This document shows positions 26,762 to 35,871 of a DNA stretch of 64,000 nucleotides, piece by piece. This DNA is from Massilia alkalitolerans DSM 17462 (GTDB lineage Bacteria; Pseudomonadota; Gammaproteobacteria; Burkholderiales; Burkholderiaceae_D): the NCBI RefSeq assembly GCF_000427785.1, contig NZ_ATYR01000028.1, positions 21,671-85,670 of the forward strand. The letters are read 5' to 3'. Made by a program: the position numbers and the translations under genes. The notes under the pieces are model-generated. The model did not search any database, was not told the origin of the DNA, and was given only the letters and a program-made list of their open reading frames with translations. The number at the start of each line of letters is the position of its first letter. Position 1 is the first letter of the stretch.

Positions 26762-27628
26762 CTAGAAATGGAAGTCCGCCCGCACCATCGGCGTGCTGGC
26801 GCGCTGCCCCGCCCCGCCGGTCGTCCGGCGCGAATTGCCGAACTTGTTGTTCCAGAACTGGTAGCCGACGCCGACCCGGACCTTGTTCTTCGCGTAGCCC
26901 AGGCGCGGGCCGACGTCATACATGAAAGCGAAGTCCAGGTTGGTCTCGGCGCTGGTCGGAGCGCCGGTCTCGTCCAGCCCCTTGGCGGCGATGAAGTTCA
27001 GGAAGCCTTCGAAGGACCAGCCCTCGGCCACCGGGATGCCCCAGCTGGCGGCCAGCATCGGATGGGTGTCGTAGGTATAGCGTCCGCGCACGTTGGCGAT
27101 CGGCGGGAAGGGTCCGCTCGGCGCATTCGATTCGCGCAGCCACAGGATGCTGGTATTCAGGAAGCCCGGCACGTCCCACATCAGGGTCGGGCCGGCGACC
27201 AGCATGCGCTTGCGCGAGTTGTAGCCGACGTCGTCCTTGTGGTTGATGTCGAAGCCGACCGTCAGGCCCACGCCTTTTACTTTACCGAAGCGGATTTCCT
27301 GGCCGCGCAGGGCGCCGATGTCGAGCGTGTGGCGGTACAGCAGGTAGCCCTCGAGCGCGCCGCTGTCGCTGCCCAGGTCGCGCGGGTCGGTACTGTCGGA
27401 CTTGAGCACGTCCAGGTTCAGGTAGTTGCTGCCGTACTTGTAGCCGCTGGCGTGGGTGAACGCCACGATGTGCTTCTTGATGTGCTCCGGATTGAAGGGC
27501 TCGGCGAAGCGGGTGCCGTAGCGGTAGCTGATGGCGTTGTCGCTCCAGTCCACCGCGCTTGCCGGCGCGGCGCAGCACAGCAGGGCGGCGCAGGCGGCGC
27601 CGCTCCATGTCGTCAATCGTTTACTCAT
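26762..27628 (-). CDS. Outer-membrane beta-barrel protein
   Basis: 288 residues from ATG 27628, which opens a signal peptide (MSKRLTTWSGAACAALLCCAAPASA). The mature part begins WSDNAISYRYGTRFAEPFNP and consists of alternating strands, ending in VRADFHF with a terminal Phe, the usual outer-membrane insertion signal. Size and start are reminiscent of the Tsx-like/outer envelope protein group, but the substrate is unknown. It begins 4 bp after the stop of the giant glucan-synthase-like gene, so the two are probably co-transcribed. A role in releasing or taking up the glucan product would fit but is inference. Confidence 0.8.
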   Translation of the reverse strand: MSKRLTTWSGAACAALLCCAAPASAVDWSDNAISYRYGTRFAEPFNPEHIKKHIVAFTHASGYKYGSNYLNLDVLKSDSTDPRDLGSDSGALEGYLLYRHTLDIGALRGQEIRFGKVKGVGLTVGFDINHKDDVGYNSRKRMLVAGPTLMWDVPGFLNTSILWLRESNAPSGPFPPIANVRGRYTYDTHPMLAASWGIPVAEGWSFEGFLNFIAAKGLDETGAPTSAETNLDFAFMYDVGPRLGYAKNKVRVGVGYQFWNNKFGNSRRTTGGAGQRASTPMVRADFHF

Positions 27629-27632
27629 GTCC

Positions 27633-30600
27633 TCATTCCTGGCTGGTTGTTTGATGGCCGGCGAGCGCGTCGCCCGGCTTGCGTTCCACATACAGTTCCA
27701 CCGTGTGCTCGCGCCCGTCGTCGACGAGTTCGATCACCTGCTCCTGCTGCGGCGTGCCGTCGAGTACGAGCAGCTCGCCCGTCTCGGCCGGCAAAACCGT
27801 GACATGATAATCGGTCCGGCCGCTGCGGTAGCGAAAACGCAGGCTGTCCCAGCCCAGCGGCAGCAGCGGCGCCAGCGCCAGGCGGTCGACCGTGCGCTGC
27901 AGGCCGAGCAGTGCGTCGCTCAGCAGCAGCTGCGCCCAGCAGGCAACCGTCCCGCCCCCGACGGCATCCATCATGAGCCAAGGCGCGCCGGAGAAGCGCA
28001 CGTGTGTGCCGGCGTCCGGCGCAAGCGGATTCAGGCGGCGCGCCACTTCCCACGCGGGCGTGCCGGCGCCCTGCGCGGCCAGGGCCAGCGCCGCCCACGC
28101 CGCCGTGCGCCCGTCCTGCACGTCGCTCGTATCCAGCGCGGCGAGTACCGCCTGGATGCGGCCAGGCGTCGCGCCGGCCATGGCGGCCCAGGCCTGGGTG
28201 GCCGCGCCGCCGTCGCCATAGGCGGCGCCGTTCCAGCCGTATTCCTCGGCCTGCGCCTTGAGCGCCAGCGCCGCGCCGCGGCAGGTGGTGGCGAAGCCGA
28301 AGTCGGCGCGCCGGTCGGCCACCTCGGCGAAGCGTTGCAGCACCGCGGCCAGCAGGAAGGCCAGCAGCACGCTCTCGGGGCGTGCGTCCAGCTCCTCATC
28401 GCCCTCGTGCATGCGCGCATCCTGCAGCGGCATGCCGTGCACCCCGAAGCGCAGGCAGCCGCGCAGGCCGTGCACGCAAACCTGGTACAGGTCGTCGCGC
28501 GCCAGGCGCGTGCCGCTCGACGGGTCGCCGCCGGCCGGCTCGCGCAGGATGCCGTAGTCGCCGGTGATGCCAACGTAGCGGTGCAGCGCGTAGGGCAGCC
28601 ACAGGAAGTCTTCCACCGGCCGGCCTTCGGCGCCAATGTCGGCGCGCGCCGCCCGCAGCAGCGCATCGCGCAAGACCGCCGGGTTGCCGTGCACCGCCGC
28701 CATCGCGCCCTGCAGCTGCTGCGCCGGCGTGCCGCCCATGGCGCCGGCCACTGCCGCATAGGGCAGCCAGCCGTTGGCAAGCAGGTCGAAGGCTGCATCC
28801 GGCGTGGACACGCGCTGGCTGCCGAGCAGCTCGTCCCAGAAGGCATGCACCTGGCGCAGCGCCAGCGCCGCCGCTTTTGCCCCGCCGTGCTGCTGCACCG
28901 CGCGGCTTGCCGCCAGCGTGTCGGGTCCGGCCACGCCGAGCAGGAACACGAGCTCGATCGCGGCGCCCGGCGCCAGTTCCACCCGCGTCTGCAGGGCCGC
29001 GCACGGGTCGAGCGCGGCGCCATTGGCACCGGACAAGCCGTTGCGCTCCAGCGCCGCCGGCCGCGCCAGGCTGCGGTGGCGGCCGACGAATTCGCGCCGG
29101 TCGCAGGTCGACGCCACCTGGGGTGCGTCGAGGTGGAAGAAGCCGAGCGTGTCGCCAAAGCCGTCGCCGAAGGCATTGCGCGCCACCAGCGCGCCGCTGG
29201 CCACGTCGACGCTGGTAACGACCTGCAGGCCGGGGTTGGCGGCGGCATCGTCCATCCACCATTGCACATAGCCGGTGACGGACAGGCGGCGCGGCGCACT
29301 GGAGGCGTTGTGCAGCTTGAGCACCGCATACTTGAGCGGCGCGCCGGGCGCCACGAAGCAGCGCAGCTCGGACCCGATGCCCTGCGCCACGTGCTCGAAC
29401 AGCGTATAGCCGAACCCGTGGCGCGTGCGGTAGGGCTCGCCGGACGGCATCGGCCAGGGCGTGGGCGACCAGGCGCTGCCCGTGTCCTCGTCGCGCAGGT
29501 AGAAGGCTTCGCCCTGCGGCGCCGTCAAGAGCAGCGTGCGGCGGCCGCACCAGGTGCTGCCCGGGCCGGTCTGCGGCAGCACCGCGCCGAACACGCCGTT
29601 GGCCAGCGCGTGTTCCGATGGCGCCGTCGATGCCCTGTCGCTGCGGATGAGCAGCTCGCGCCCGTCCCGCGAAAATCCTCCGTCGAGCTGGTGCGCCTCG
29701 GCATCAGGCAGGCGCGCCTCGCTGGTCCAGGGCGCCGGCTGTTCCTGGGCCGCGAACGGCGCCGGCAGCGCGGGCAAGCCCGGCGCCGCACGGCGCAATT
29801 GCTCTAGCAGGCTGCCGCGCTCTTCGAGCAGCAGCACCTGCGCCGCCGCGCGCAGCAGGATGCGGTCTTCCTGCGGCACCTCGGGCAGCAGGTGGACGTG
29901 GATGCCCTCCGCCTCCCCCGACGCCAGCGCCATGACCTGGTCGAACACGGCGCGGCCCTCGCACAGCACCAGCAGGTCGGCCTCGAAGCCGCGTGCGCGC
30001 CAGTAGCCGTGCGCCTGCAGCACCTCGCGCGCCAGATCGCTGTCCGGGCCGGGCTGCAGCACCAGCAGCGGGCGGCTGCCGTCCACGCCGTAGGGACGCA
30101 GGGCGGCGCGTCCGCGCACGTTGCGCTCGATGACGCCGGCGTCCGCCCGCAAGCCGGGCACCGGGTCGAGCAGGCAGCCGGCCAGGCGGTTGTAGAGCTG
30201 GGCCTGCGCCTCGCTGATGCCGGCCGCGCGCAGGAAGGCCTGGCCGTGGGTCCAGGCCGCCTCCACCGCCTGCCCCACCGCCTGGGTGCCGGCATAGCGC
30301 GCAGCCAGTTCGCGCGCGGTGGCGGGGGTCGGGGCGACGCCCAGCACCAGGTCGATGCTCACTTCCTGGTTTGGCGCCAGCGTGATGCTGCGGCGGATCG
30401 CCAGCGCCGGCTGGGAAACGGGCGATGTTTCATCCAGCGGTGGCAGCGCCGCAAGCGGGTCGTGGCAGGCGGCGCTGTATTCCGGTGCGCCGGCCTCGCC
30501 GCGCACCGCCATCAGGTGCAGGACGGTCGGTGCGCCCGGCCCCAGGGTGCACAGCATGGCCCGGGTCGGCGCATCGATGCGCAGCTGCGCAGCGTGCCCT

Positions 30601-33600
30601 TCTTGCGCCAGCAGCGCGACCTGGCTCGTCACCTCCAGCGTGCGCGGCACGGCGCTCCGGTTGTGGATGCGGATGTGGCGCAGCTCGATGTCGTCCTCGG
30701 GCGCCACCACCACCTCGCTCATGATCGCCAGGCCGCGCTCCTCGCGCCGGAAGCTGGCGCGTCCCTCCGCGAACACCGCTTCGTAGCGCTCAGGCTCGCC
30801 GTAGATGGGCGCCAGCGTGGGCGACCACAGTTCGCCGGACGCGCTGTCGCGCAGCACGCAGGCAAGGCCGCCCCGGGCGCCGAGCGGGTCCGGCTGCCAG
30901 CGGCTCAAGAGGAATTCGCCCCAGCGGCTGTAGCCGGCGCCAGTGCTGTCCACCAGCACGTGGTAGCTACCGTTCGACAGCAGCTGCACGTCCGGCGTCG
31001 ACGTATCCGCGCGGTCGATGAGCCGTCCCTGGGCGGATCCCGGGTGCTGCGGCGCGCTGTCGTAGGCCGTTCCAAGCGATGCGCCGCTGGCCGGCACCGG
31101 CTCCTGCAGCAGCGGCAGGGCCGCACGCAGTTCCGGGTCGAGGCGGAAGCGGCGCTGCATCGGCGCCCCGTGCAGCAGCTGCAGCAGCGCGAGCAGGCCC
31201 ATGCCCTGGTGGCGGGTGGCGACGACGCGCACCACGTGGCGGCGCTCGCCGTGCGGCAGCCGGCCCGGGGTATGGTCGACCGCATCGAGATAGCCGTAGT
31301 CTGCGGCCAGGCCTTCCTGGGCCATGCGCTCGAGGTTGGCCAGGGCCAGGGCCGGCGCCACCGGCAAGGCCAGCATGGCCGCATACGGCGCCGCCACCAG
31401 GCCGGCATCGGCGCTGCGCTCCAGGCTGGCCGCGGGAATGCCGAAGCGGCCGAACTGGAACAGCAGCTGGGCGTCGACCGCATTGCAGCTCGACTCCGAA
31501 AAACCCCAGGGCATGTCGTGGCGCGCGCCATGCACTGCTTGGGCGCGCACGGCGGCGCGGCCGGCGTGGTCGAGCAGGGTCTCGCGCCAGGTCGGCATCA
31601 GGAGCTGCGGCGCCAGGTAGTCCGACAGGCTGCCGGTGCGCGACAGCAGCAGCTGTTCCGGCCCGGCGATGCGCAGCGGCCGGCCCAGCGCCCACCAGTG
31701 GCGCTGGCCGAGCTGGCCCTGCGCCACCGCCAGGAAGCTGGCCATGCGGCTGTCCGAGGCCAGCAGGTCGCAGCTGCCCGTGTCCAGGCGTCCGTCGCGC
31801 ACGTGGCAGGCGGCCGCCAGCAGGCCGGTCTCGGGATCCAGCAGCGCGGCGAAATCCATGCCGGCGAAGCTGCGCGCCTGCCCGGCCAGGCGGGCGCACT
31901 CCGCCAGCAGCTTTTGCGCGTGCTGGCGGCCTTCGCGCACCAGCCGCGCCAGGCCGTGGTGGCTACCGATCGGGGCCTCCAGGGACGCCAGTTCGCGCAG
32001 CGTCGGGATCCGCGTCAGGCTGGCCTCGAGCACGTATTCCTGCTCGGCGCGCATCCAGGGGGCCAGCGCCAGCAGCTCGTCCTGCTGCGCATGGCATTGC
32101 GCGGCCAGGCGCGCCGCCCAGCCGCGCAGCGCGGCATCGGCGGTTTCCGGCAGGCCGGCTTCCAGCGCGTCGGCGGCGGCGGCCACGTGGCGCAGGCATT
32201 CGGACAATCCCGGCAAGGTGTCGGCCGCGCGGCAGCGCTGCGGGTCGAGCGCGCCCCAGACCTCGGCCACCAGCGCACGCACGCGATGCGCCTGGTGCTG
32301 GACCAGCTCGTCCACCACCTGCACGGCGGCGCGGATGCCGTCCAGCGCCTGCGGTCCGGCGACCGGCGTGTCCGGCAGCTCGTCCAGCCCGCCGGCAAGC
32401 AGGCGCAGGCCGAGCGCCAGCCAGCCGCTGTCGCGGGTCGACACGCAGGCCGGCTCGACCGGCGCCAGGGTGGCGCTGTCGTAGGCGGCCAGGAAGTGGC
32501 CCTTCCAGCGCTCCAGCAGGGCCATCGAGGCCAGCGAGACATCCATGCGCCGCAGCAGCTCGCCCGGTGCGATGAAACCGAAATCGCGCGCCGCGAGCGT
32601 GGACAGCAGGAACACCGACATGCCGCTTGGGGTGGTGCGGGCGTCCACCAGGGGATGGGGATGCTCCTGCACGCTCTCCGGCGGCAGCCAGTTGCTGGCC
32701 GGGCCGGCGTGATCCTCGAAGAAGCTCCAGCTGCGGCGCGCGAGGCGCTGCAGGCTTGCCTGCCGCGCCGCCGGCAGGCGCACCTGGGCGCGTTGCGGCA
32801 GGCTGGTCCACCAGGCCAGCAGCGGCGACAGGAACCACACCAGCAGGACCGGCGCCGCCGTGAACAAGGAATACGGGTTGGCGAAGGTCAGCAGCAGGCT
32901 GGTGGCCACCGCCAGCGCCGGCGCGAACCACATGGTCAGCCAGTTGTTGGCCACCACCCGGGCCGGGCGCGCCAGCGCGGCCGGGCGCCATTCCAGCTGG
33001 CGCCGGCGCGACACCCGGCTGCGCCACAGGGCCTTGAGCACCGCATCGAGCTGGCACCAGGCCGCATGCGGCAGGAAGCTGGTCGCCAGCGCCGCGCGCA
33101 CCAGCGGCACGCGCGCGCCGCGCGCCCAGCTGTCGAGGTGCTGGCGCCAGGGCGCATCGTGCGGGCGGTCGCTCAGCGCCACCAGGCTGCCCAGCAGGGC
33201 CGGCAGGAAGAACACCGACAGCACCATGGCGGTCCAGAACGCCGGCTCCGCCAGCCGGCTCCAGCACAGGACCAGCAGCGCCGCCAGCGCCGGCGCCACC
33301 AGGCTGTCGCGCAGGGTGTCGAACAGCTGCCAGCGGTCGGCGGCGCTCATCGGGTTGGCTTCGCGTTCGCCCTTCGCCTTGCCGATGCGCGGGCGGATCC
33401 AGCCGGCCACCTGCCAGGCCGCCCGCACCGCGCGGTGGCGGCGCACGGCATGTTCGCCATAGCTGCCGGGCAGCGCTTCGGCGAGCCGCACCTCGCAATC
33501 GCTCTTCGCGTGCAGGCAGCCTTCGTCGACGATGCCCGGCGCCGGCAGGACCTCGTCCGGCAGGCGTCCGCGCAGCACCCGTTCGTAGGCATCGACCTCG

Positions 33601-35729
33601 TAGATGGCGGACCAGCCGAACATGCCCTGCGCTTCGCACTCGCGCACCGCGAGGCCGGCGGCCCAGGTGCCGTGGGCTTCGAGCCACATGCGCTGGTAGC
33701 GGCAGGCTTGCGGGTCGGGCAATGCGCCGCCGACGACCGGACGCAGCATGGCATGCCCTTCGATCACGCGGGTGCCGCCGGCATCCAGGGCCGGCTGGTT
33801 GAGCGGATGGGCCATGGCGCCGACCAGGCGGCGCGCCGCATCGCGCGGCAGGTCGGTGGCGGCGTCGAGCGTGATCACGTAGCGCATCTCCGCCAGCCCG
33901 GCCGTGTTGCCGGCCACCGTGGCGAAACGCTCGCGCCCCGGTCCGGCCAGGAAGGCATTCAGGTCGGCCAGCTGGCCGCGGCGGCGCGCGCGCCCGATCC
34001 ACGCGTGCTCGCCGGCGCTCCAGGTCCTTGGGCGCTGCAGCAGCAGGAAGGGTTCGACGCGCACCCTGGTGGTGGTGGGCTGGCCGTCCTCGTCGAGCGT
34101 GGGGAAGCGGTGTTCGCGCGCATGCTTGCGGTTGAGGGCCTCGATGGCGGCGGCGGCATGCGCCACCAGCGCCTCGTCGCCCGGCATGGTCTCGCCAGGC
34201 GCGTCGTACAGGTCGGCCAGCAGGCAGAAACGCAGGCGCGGATCGCGGTTGGCCAGGTAGCGCACTTCGAGGTCGCGGCACAGCGCGTCGAGCTGGGCGC
34301 TGTTGACCAGGCGCGCCGACACCGCCACCAGGGCCTGCTCCGCGGCGGGGATTCCCTTGTCGAAGTCCATGCGCGGCGTCGGCGACGGGTTTGCCAGCCA
34401 GCTCGCCATCATGTCGACCAGCGAGCGCGCCAGGCCGCTGGCGCCGACAAGCGCAAGCAGTCCGATGATGAGCTGCAGCCCGAGTCCGGCGCCCTGCTGG
34501 CGCGCGGCGATGACGACCGCCGCCGCGAACAGCAGCGTGAACACCGCCATCCCGGCGATGCGGGCCGCCAATGGGGCATGGCGCAGGCGCCGCCCCACCC
34601 CTGCCGCCAGGCCGGGTGTCGGCTGCAGCCGCGCTTCCAGCGCCGCCTGGCCGGGGCCGGCAAGGTAGTAGCCGATGTGGCGCCGGCGTGCGTCGAGTCC
34701 TCCTTCACCCGGCGTCAGGTTCTTGCCCGCCAGGGCCAGCGCCTCTTGCGCCACCTCGGCTTCGCTGCGTCCGCTCCGGCGCGCCAGCCGTTCGATGGCA
34801 AGGCGGTACAGGTCGCGGGTGGCGCCGTCCATGCGCGGATAGCTGCCATCCGGGTCGGCGCGCAGGATGGGTTCAATGGTGCTGGCGCCTTCAGCGAGCT
34901 GCCGCCAGTCGATCCCGCCGAGCAGGCGCAGGCTGGCGAGGGTGTTCGCCACCCGCGTGCCGTCCGCCGCCATGGCGTCGCGCTCGTCCGCTACCCTCTG
35001 GCTGATGCTGGAACCCTCGTCCGCCAGGCGCGCATCGATCCAGCCGAGGGCCTGGGCGACCACCGGCCCCTGCCCCTGCAGGCGGCGCGCCAGTTCCGCC
35101 ACGAAGCTGCTGCCCAGCGGCTGCACGGCGCGCGCCATGTCGGCCACCAGCAGGACCAGGTCGCCGGAGCGCTGCGCGGCGGTGTCGAGCAGCCTGCCGG
35201 CCCAGTCGGCGGCCAGGATGCGTTCCTCGCAGGCGCGGGCGGCGCGCACGGCGACCTGGCGCAGCCCGTCGAGCAGCGCCAGGCGCAAGGCGGCGGGAAA
35301 CAGGCGCAGCTCGGCCAGCAGCAAGGGAGCGTCCTGCTGGGCGGCGGCGAGGAAGCCTGCCAGGCCAGCGCGTTCGATGCGTCCGTCGTCCCGGCTTGCC
35401 GCGTCGCGCGCCAGCGCCAGGATGCGGGCCTGGCCGCCAGGTCCCGGCAGCGCGCCGCGATCGTGCAGGCCAAGGGCGGCCTGCACCTGGCGCAGCTGGG
35501 CATCGATCAGGGGGCTGTTGTCGAGGATGGCGCCGGCGGCGGGCGGCAGTTCGCTGCCGCGCTGGCGGGCGCGGTCGAGCGCATCGCATGCGGCCTCGAT
35601 CGCGCCGGCCAGTTCGGCCAGCTGCGCCCGCAGGCCGGGCGCGTCCTCATCGCGCACATTGCTCATGACTGCGGCGGTGCCGGATTCAGCCTTCGGGTTC
35701 TTCTCTTGCTTCAACAGGGACCTCGACAC
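27633..35729 (-). CDS. ndvB: Cyclic beta-1,2-glucan synthase-like protein (NdvB/ChvB type), altered motifs
   Basis: About 2,698 residues, close to ChvB/Cgs (about 2,830). Order: N-terminal cytoplasmic part, membrane helices (about 405-460), GT84-type glycosyltransferase domain (about 480-800), further helices (about 830-1000), a glucoamylase-like domain with WGFSES (about 1010-1500), and two GH94-type beta/alpha-barrel modules to the end. Known family members make cyclic beta-1,2-glucan and export it to the periplasm. Two motifs deviate: the expected LDADT of the transferase reads LDAATDLP, and the GDWNDG acid motif of the last GH94 module is replaced by QDARMHEG. The start is uncertain: GTG 35729 or ATG 35666, neither with a good ribosome-binding site. 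An outer-membrane protein gene follows directly. Confidence 0.85.
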   Translation of the reverse strand: MSRSLLKQEKNPKAESGTAAVMSNVRDEDAPGLRAQLAELAGAIEAACDALDRARQRGSELPPAAGAILDNSPLIDAQLRQVQAALGLHDRGALPGPGGQARILALARDAASRDDGRIERAGLAGFLAAAQQDAPLLLAELRLFPAALRLALLDGLRQVAVRAARACEERILAADWAGRLLDTAAQRSGDLVLLVADMARAVQPLGSSFVAELARRLQGQGPVVAQALGWIDARLADEGSSISQRVADERDAMAADGTRVANTLASLRLLGGIDWRQLAEGASTIEPILRADPDGSYPRMDGATRDLYRLAIERLARRSGRSEAEVAQEALALAGKNLTPGEGGLDARRRHIGYYLAGPGQAALEARLQPTPGLAAGVGRRLRHAPLAARIAGMAVFTLLFAAAVVIAARQQGAGLGLQLIIGLLALVGASGLARSLVDMMASWLANPSPTPRMDFDKGIPAAEQALVAVSARLVNSAQLDALCRDLEVRYLANRDPRLRFCLLADLYDAPGETMPGDEALVAHAAAAIEALNRKHAREHRFPTLDEDGQPTTTRVRVEPFLLLQRPRTWSAGEHAWIGRARRRGQLADLNAFLAGPGRERFATVAGNTAGLAEMRYVITLDAATDLPRDAARRLVGAMAHPLNQPALDAGGTRVIEGHAMLRPVVGGALPDPQACRYQRMWLEAHGTWAAGLAVRECEAQGMFGWSAIYEVDAYERVLRGRLPDEVLPAPGIVDEGCLHAKSDCEVRLAEALPGSYGEHAVRRHRAVRAAWQVAGWIRPRIGKAKGEREANPMSAADRWQLFDTLRDSLVAPALAALLVLCWSRLAEPAFWTAMVLSVFFLPALLGSLVALSDRPHDAPWRQHLDSWARGARVPLVRAALATSFLPHAAWCQLDAVLKALWRSRVSRRRQLEWRPAALARPARVVANNWLTMWFAPALAVATSLLLTFANPYSLFTAAPVLLVWFLSPLLAWWTSLPQRAQVRLPAARQASLQRLARRSWSFFEDHAGPASNWLPPESVQEHPHPLVDARTTPSGMSVFLLSTLAARDFGFIAPGELLRRMDVSLASMALLERWKGHFLAAYDSATLAPVEPACVSTRDSGWLALGLRLLAGGLDELPDTPVAGPQALDGIRAAVQVVDELVQHQAHRVRALVAEVWGALDPQRCRAADTLPGLSECLRHVAAAADALEAGLPETADAALRGWAARLAAQCHAQQDELLALAPWMRAEQEYVLEASLTRIPTLRELASLEAPIGSHHGLARLVREGRQHAQKLLAECARLAGQARSFAGMDFAALLDPETGLLAAACHVRDGRLDTGSCDLLASDSRMASFLAVAQGQLGQRHWWALGRPLRIAGPEQLLLSRTGSLSDYLAPQLLMPTWRETLLDHAGRAAVRAQAVHGARHDMPWGFSESSCNAVDAQLLFQFGRFGIPAASLERSADAGLVAAPYAAMLALPVAPALALANLERMAQEGLAADYGYLDAVDHTPGRLPHGERRHVVRVVATRHQGMGLLALLQLLHGAPMQRRFRLDPELRAALPLLQEPVPASGASLGTAYDSAPQHPGSAQGRLIDRADTSTPDVQLLSNGSYHVLVDSTGAGYSRWGEFLLSRWQPDPLGARGGLACVLRDSASGELWSPTLAPIYGEPERYEAVFAEGRASFRREERGLAIMSEVVVAPEDDIELRHIRIHNRSAVPRTLEVTSQVALLAQEGHAAQLRIDAPTRAMLCTLGPGAPTVLHLMAVRGEAGAPEYSAACHDPLAALPPLDETSPVSQPALAIRRSITLAPNQEVSIDLVLGVAPTPATARELAARYAGTQAVGQAVEAAWTHGQAFLRAAGISEAQAQLYNRLAGCLLDPVPGLRADAGVIERNVRGRAALRPYGVDGSRPLLVLQPGPDSDLAREVLQAHGYWRARGFEADLLVLCEGRAVFDQVMALASGEAEGIHVHLLPEVPQEDRILLRAAAQVLLLEERGSLLEQLRRAAPGLPALPAPFAAQEQPAPWTSEARLPDAEAHQLDGGFSRDGRELLIRSDRASTAPSEHALANGVFGAVLPQTGPGSTWCGRRTLLLTAPQGEAFYLRDEDTGSAWSPTPWPMPSGEPYRTRHGFGYTLFEHVAQGIGSELRCFVAPGAPLKYAVLKLHNASSAPRRLSVTGYVQWWMDDAAANPGLQVVTSVDVASGALVARNAFGDGFGDTLGFFHLDAPQVASTCDRREFVGRHRSLARPAALERNGLSGANGAALDPCAALQTRVELAPGAAIELVFLLGVAGPDTLAASRAVQQHGGAKAAALALRQVHAFWDELLGSQRVSTPDAAFDLLANGWLPYAAVAGAMGGTPAQQLQGAMAAVHGNPAVLRDALLRAARADIGAEGRPVEDFLWLPYALHRYVGITGDYGILREPAGGDPSSGTRLARDDLYQVCVHGLRGCLRFGVHGMPLQDARMHEGDEELDARPESVLLAFLLAAVLQRFAEVADRRADFGFATTCRGAALALKAQAEEYGWNGAAYGDGGAATQAWAAMAGATPGRIQAVLAALDTSDVQDGRTAAWAALALAAQGAGTPAWEVARRLNPLAPDAGTHVRFSGAPWLMMDAVGGGTVACWAQLLLSDALLGLQRTVDRLALAPLLPLGWDSLRFRYRSGRTDYHVTVLPAETGELLVLDGTPQQEQVIELVDDGREHTVELYVERKPGDALAGHQTTSQE

Positions 35730-35871
35730 AGAGGCGCGCGCTGTCGACCGCCGGCGCGCGGCGCGCCTGAAGCAGGTCGATGGGAAGGGAAACGCAGGGC
35801 GCGCACGGCCACCGCCATGCTAGAAGAAGCCAGCGGTAGCTACTGTGCGGTGCCGTACACAGGCGGGGGAT

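Noticed and set aside
34303..34668. Several small frames with good starts on the plus strand inside large genes
   Set aside because: All lie antisense or off-frame within supported genes, lack ribosome-binding sites and have shadow-type composition.
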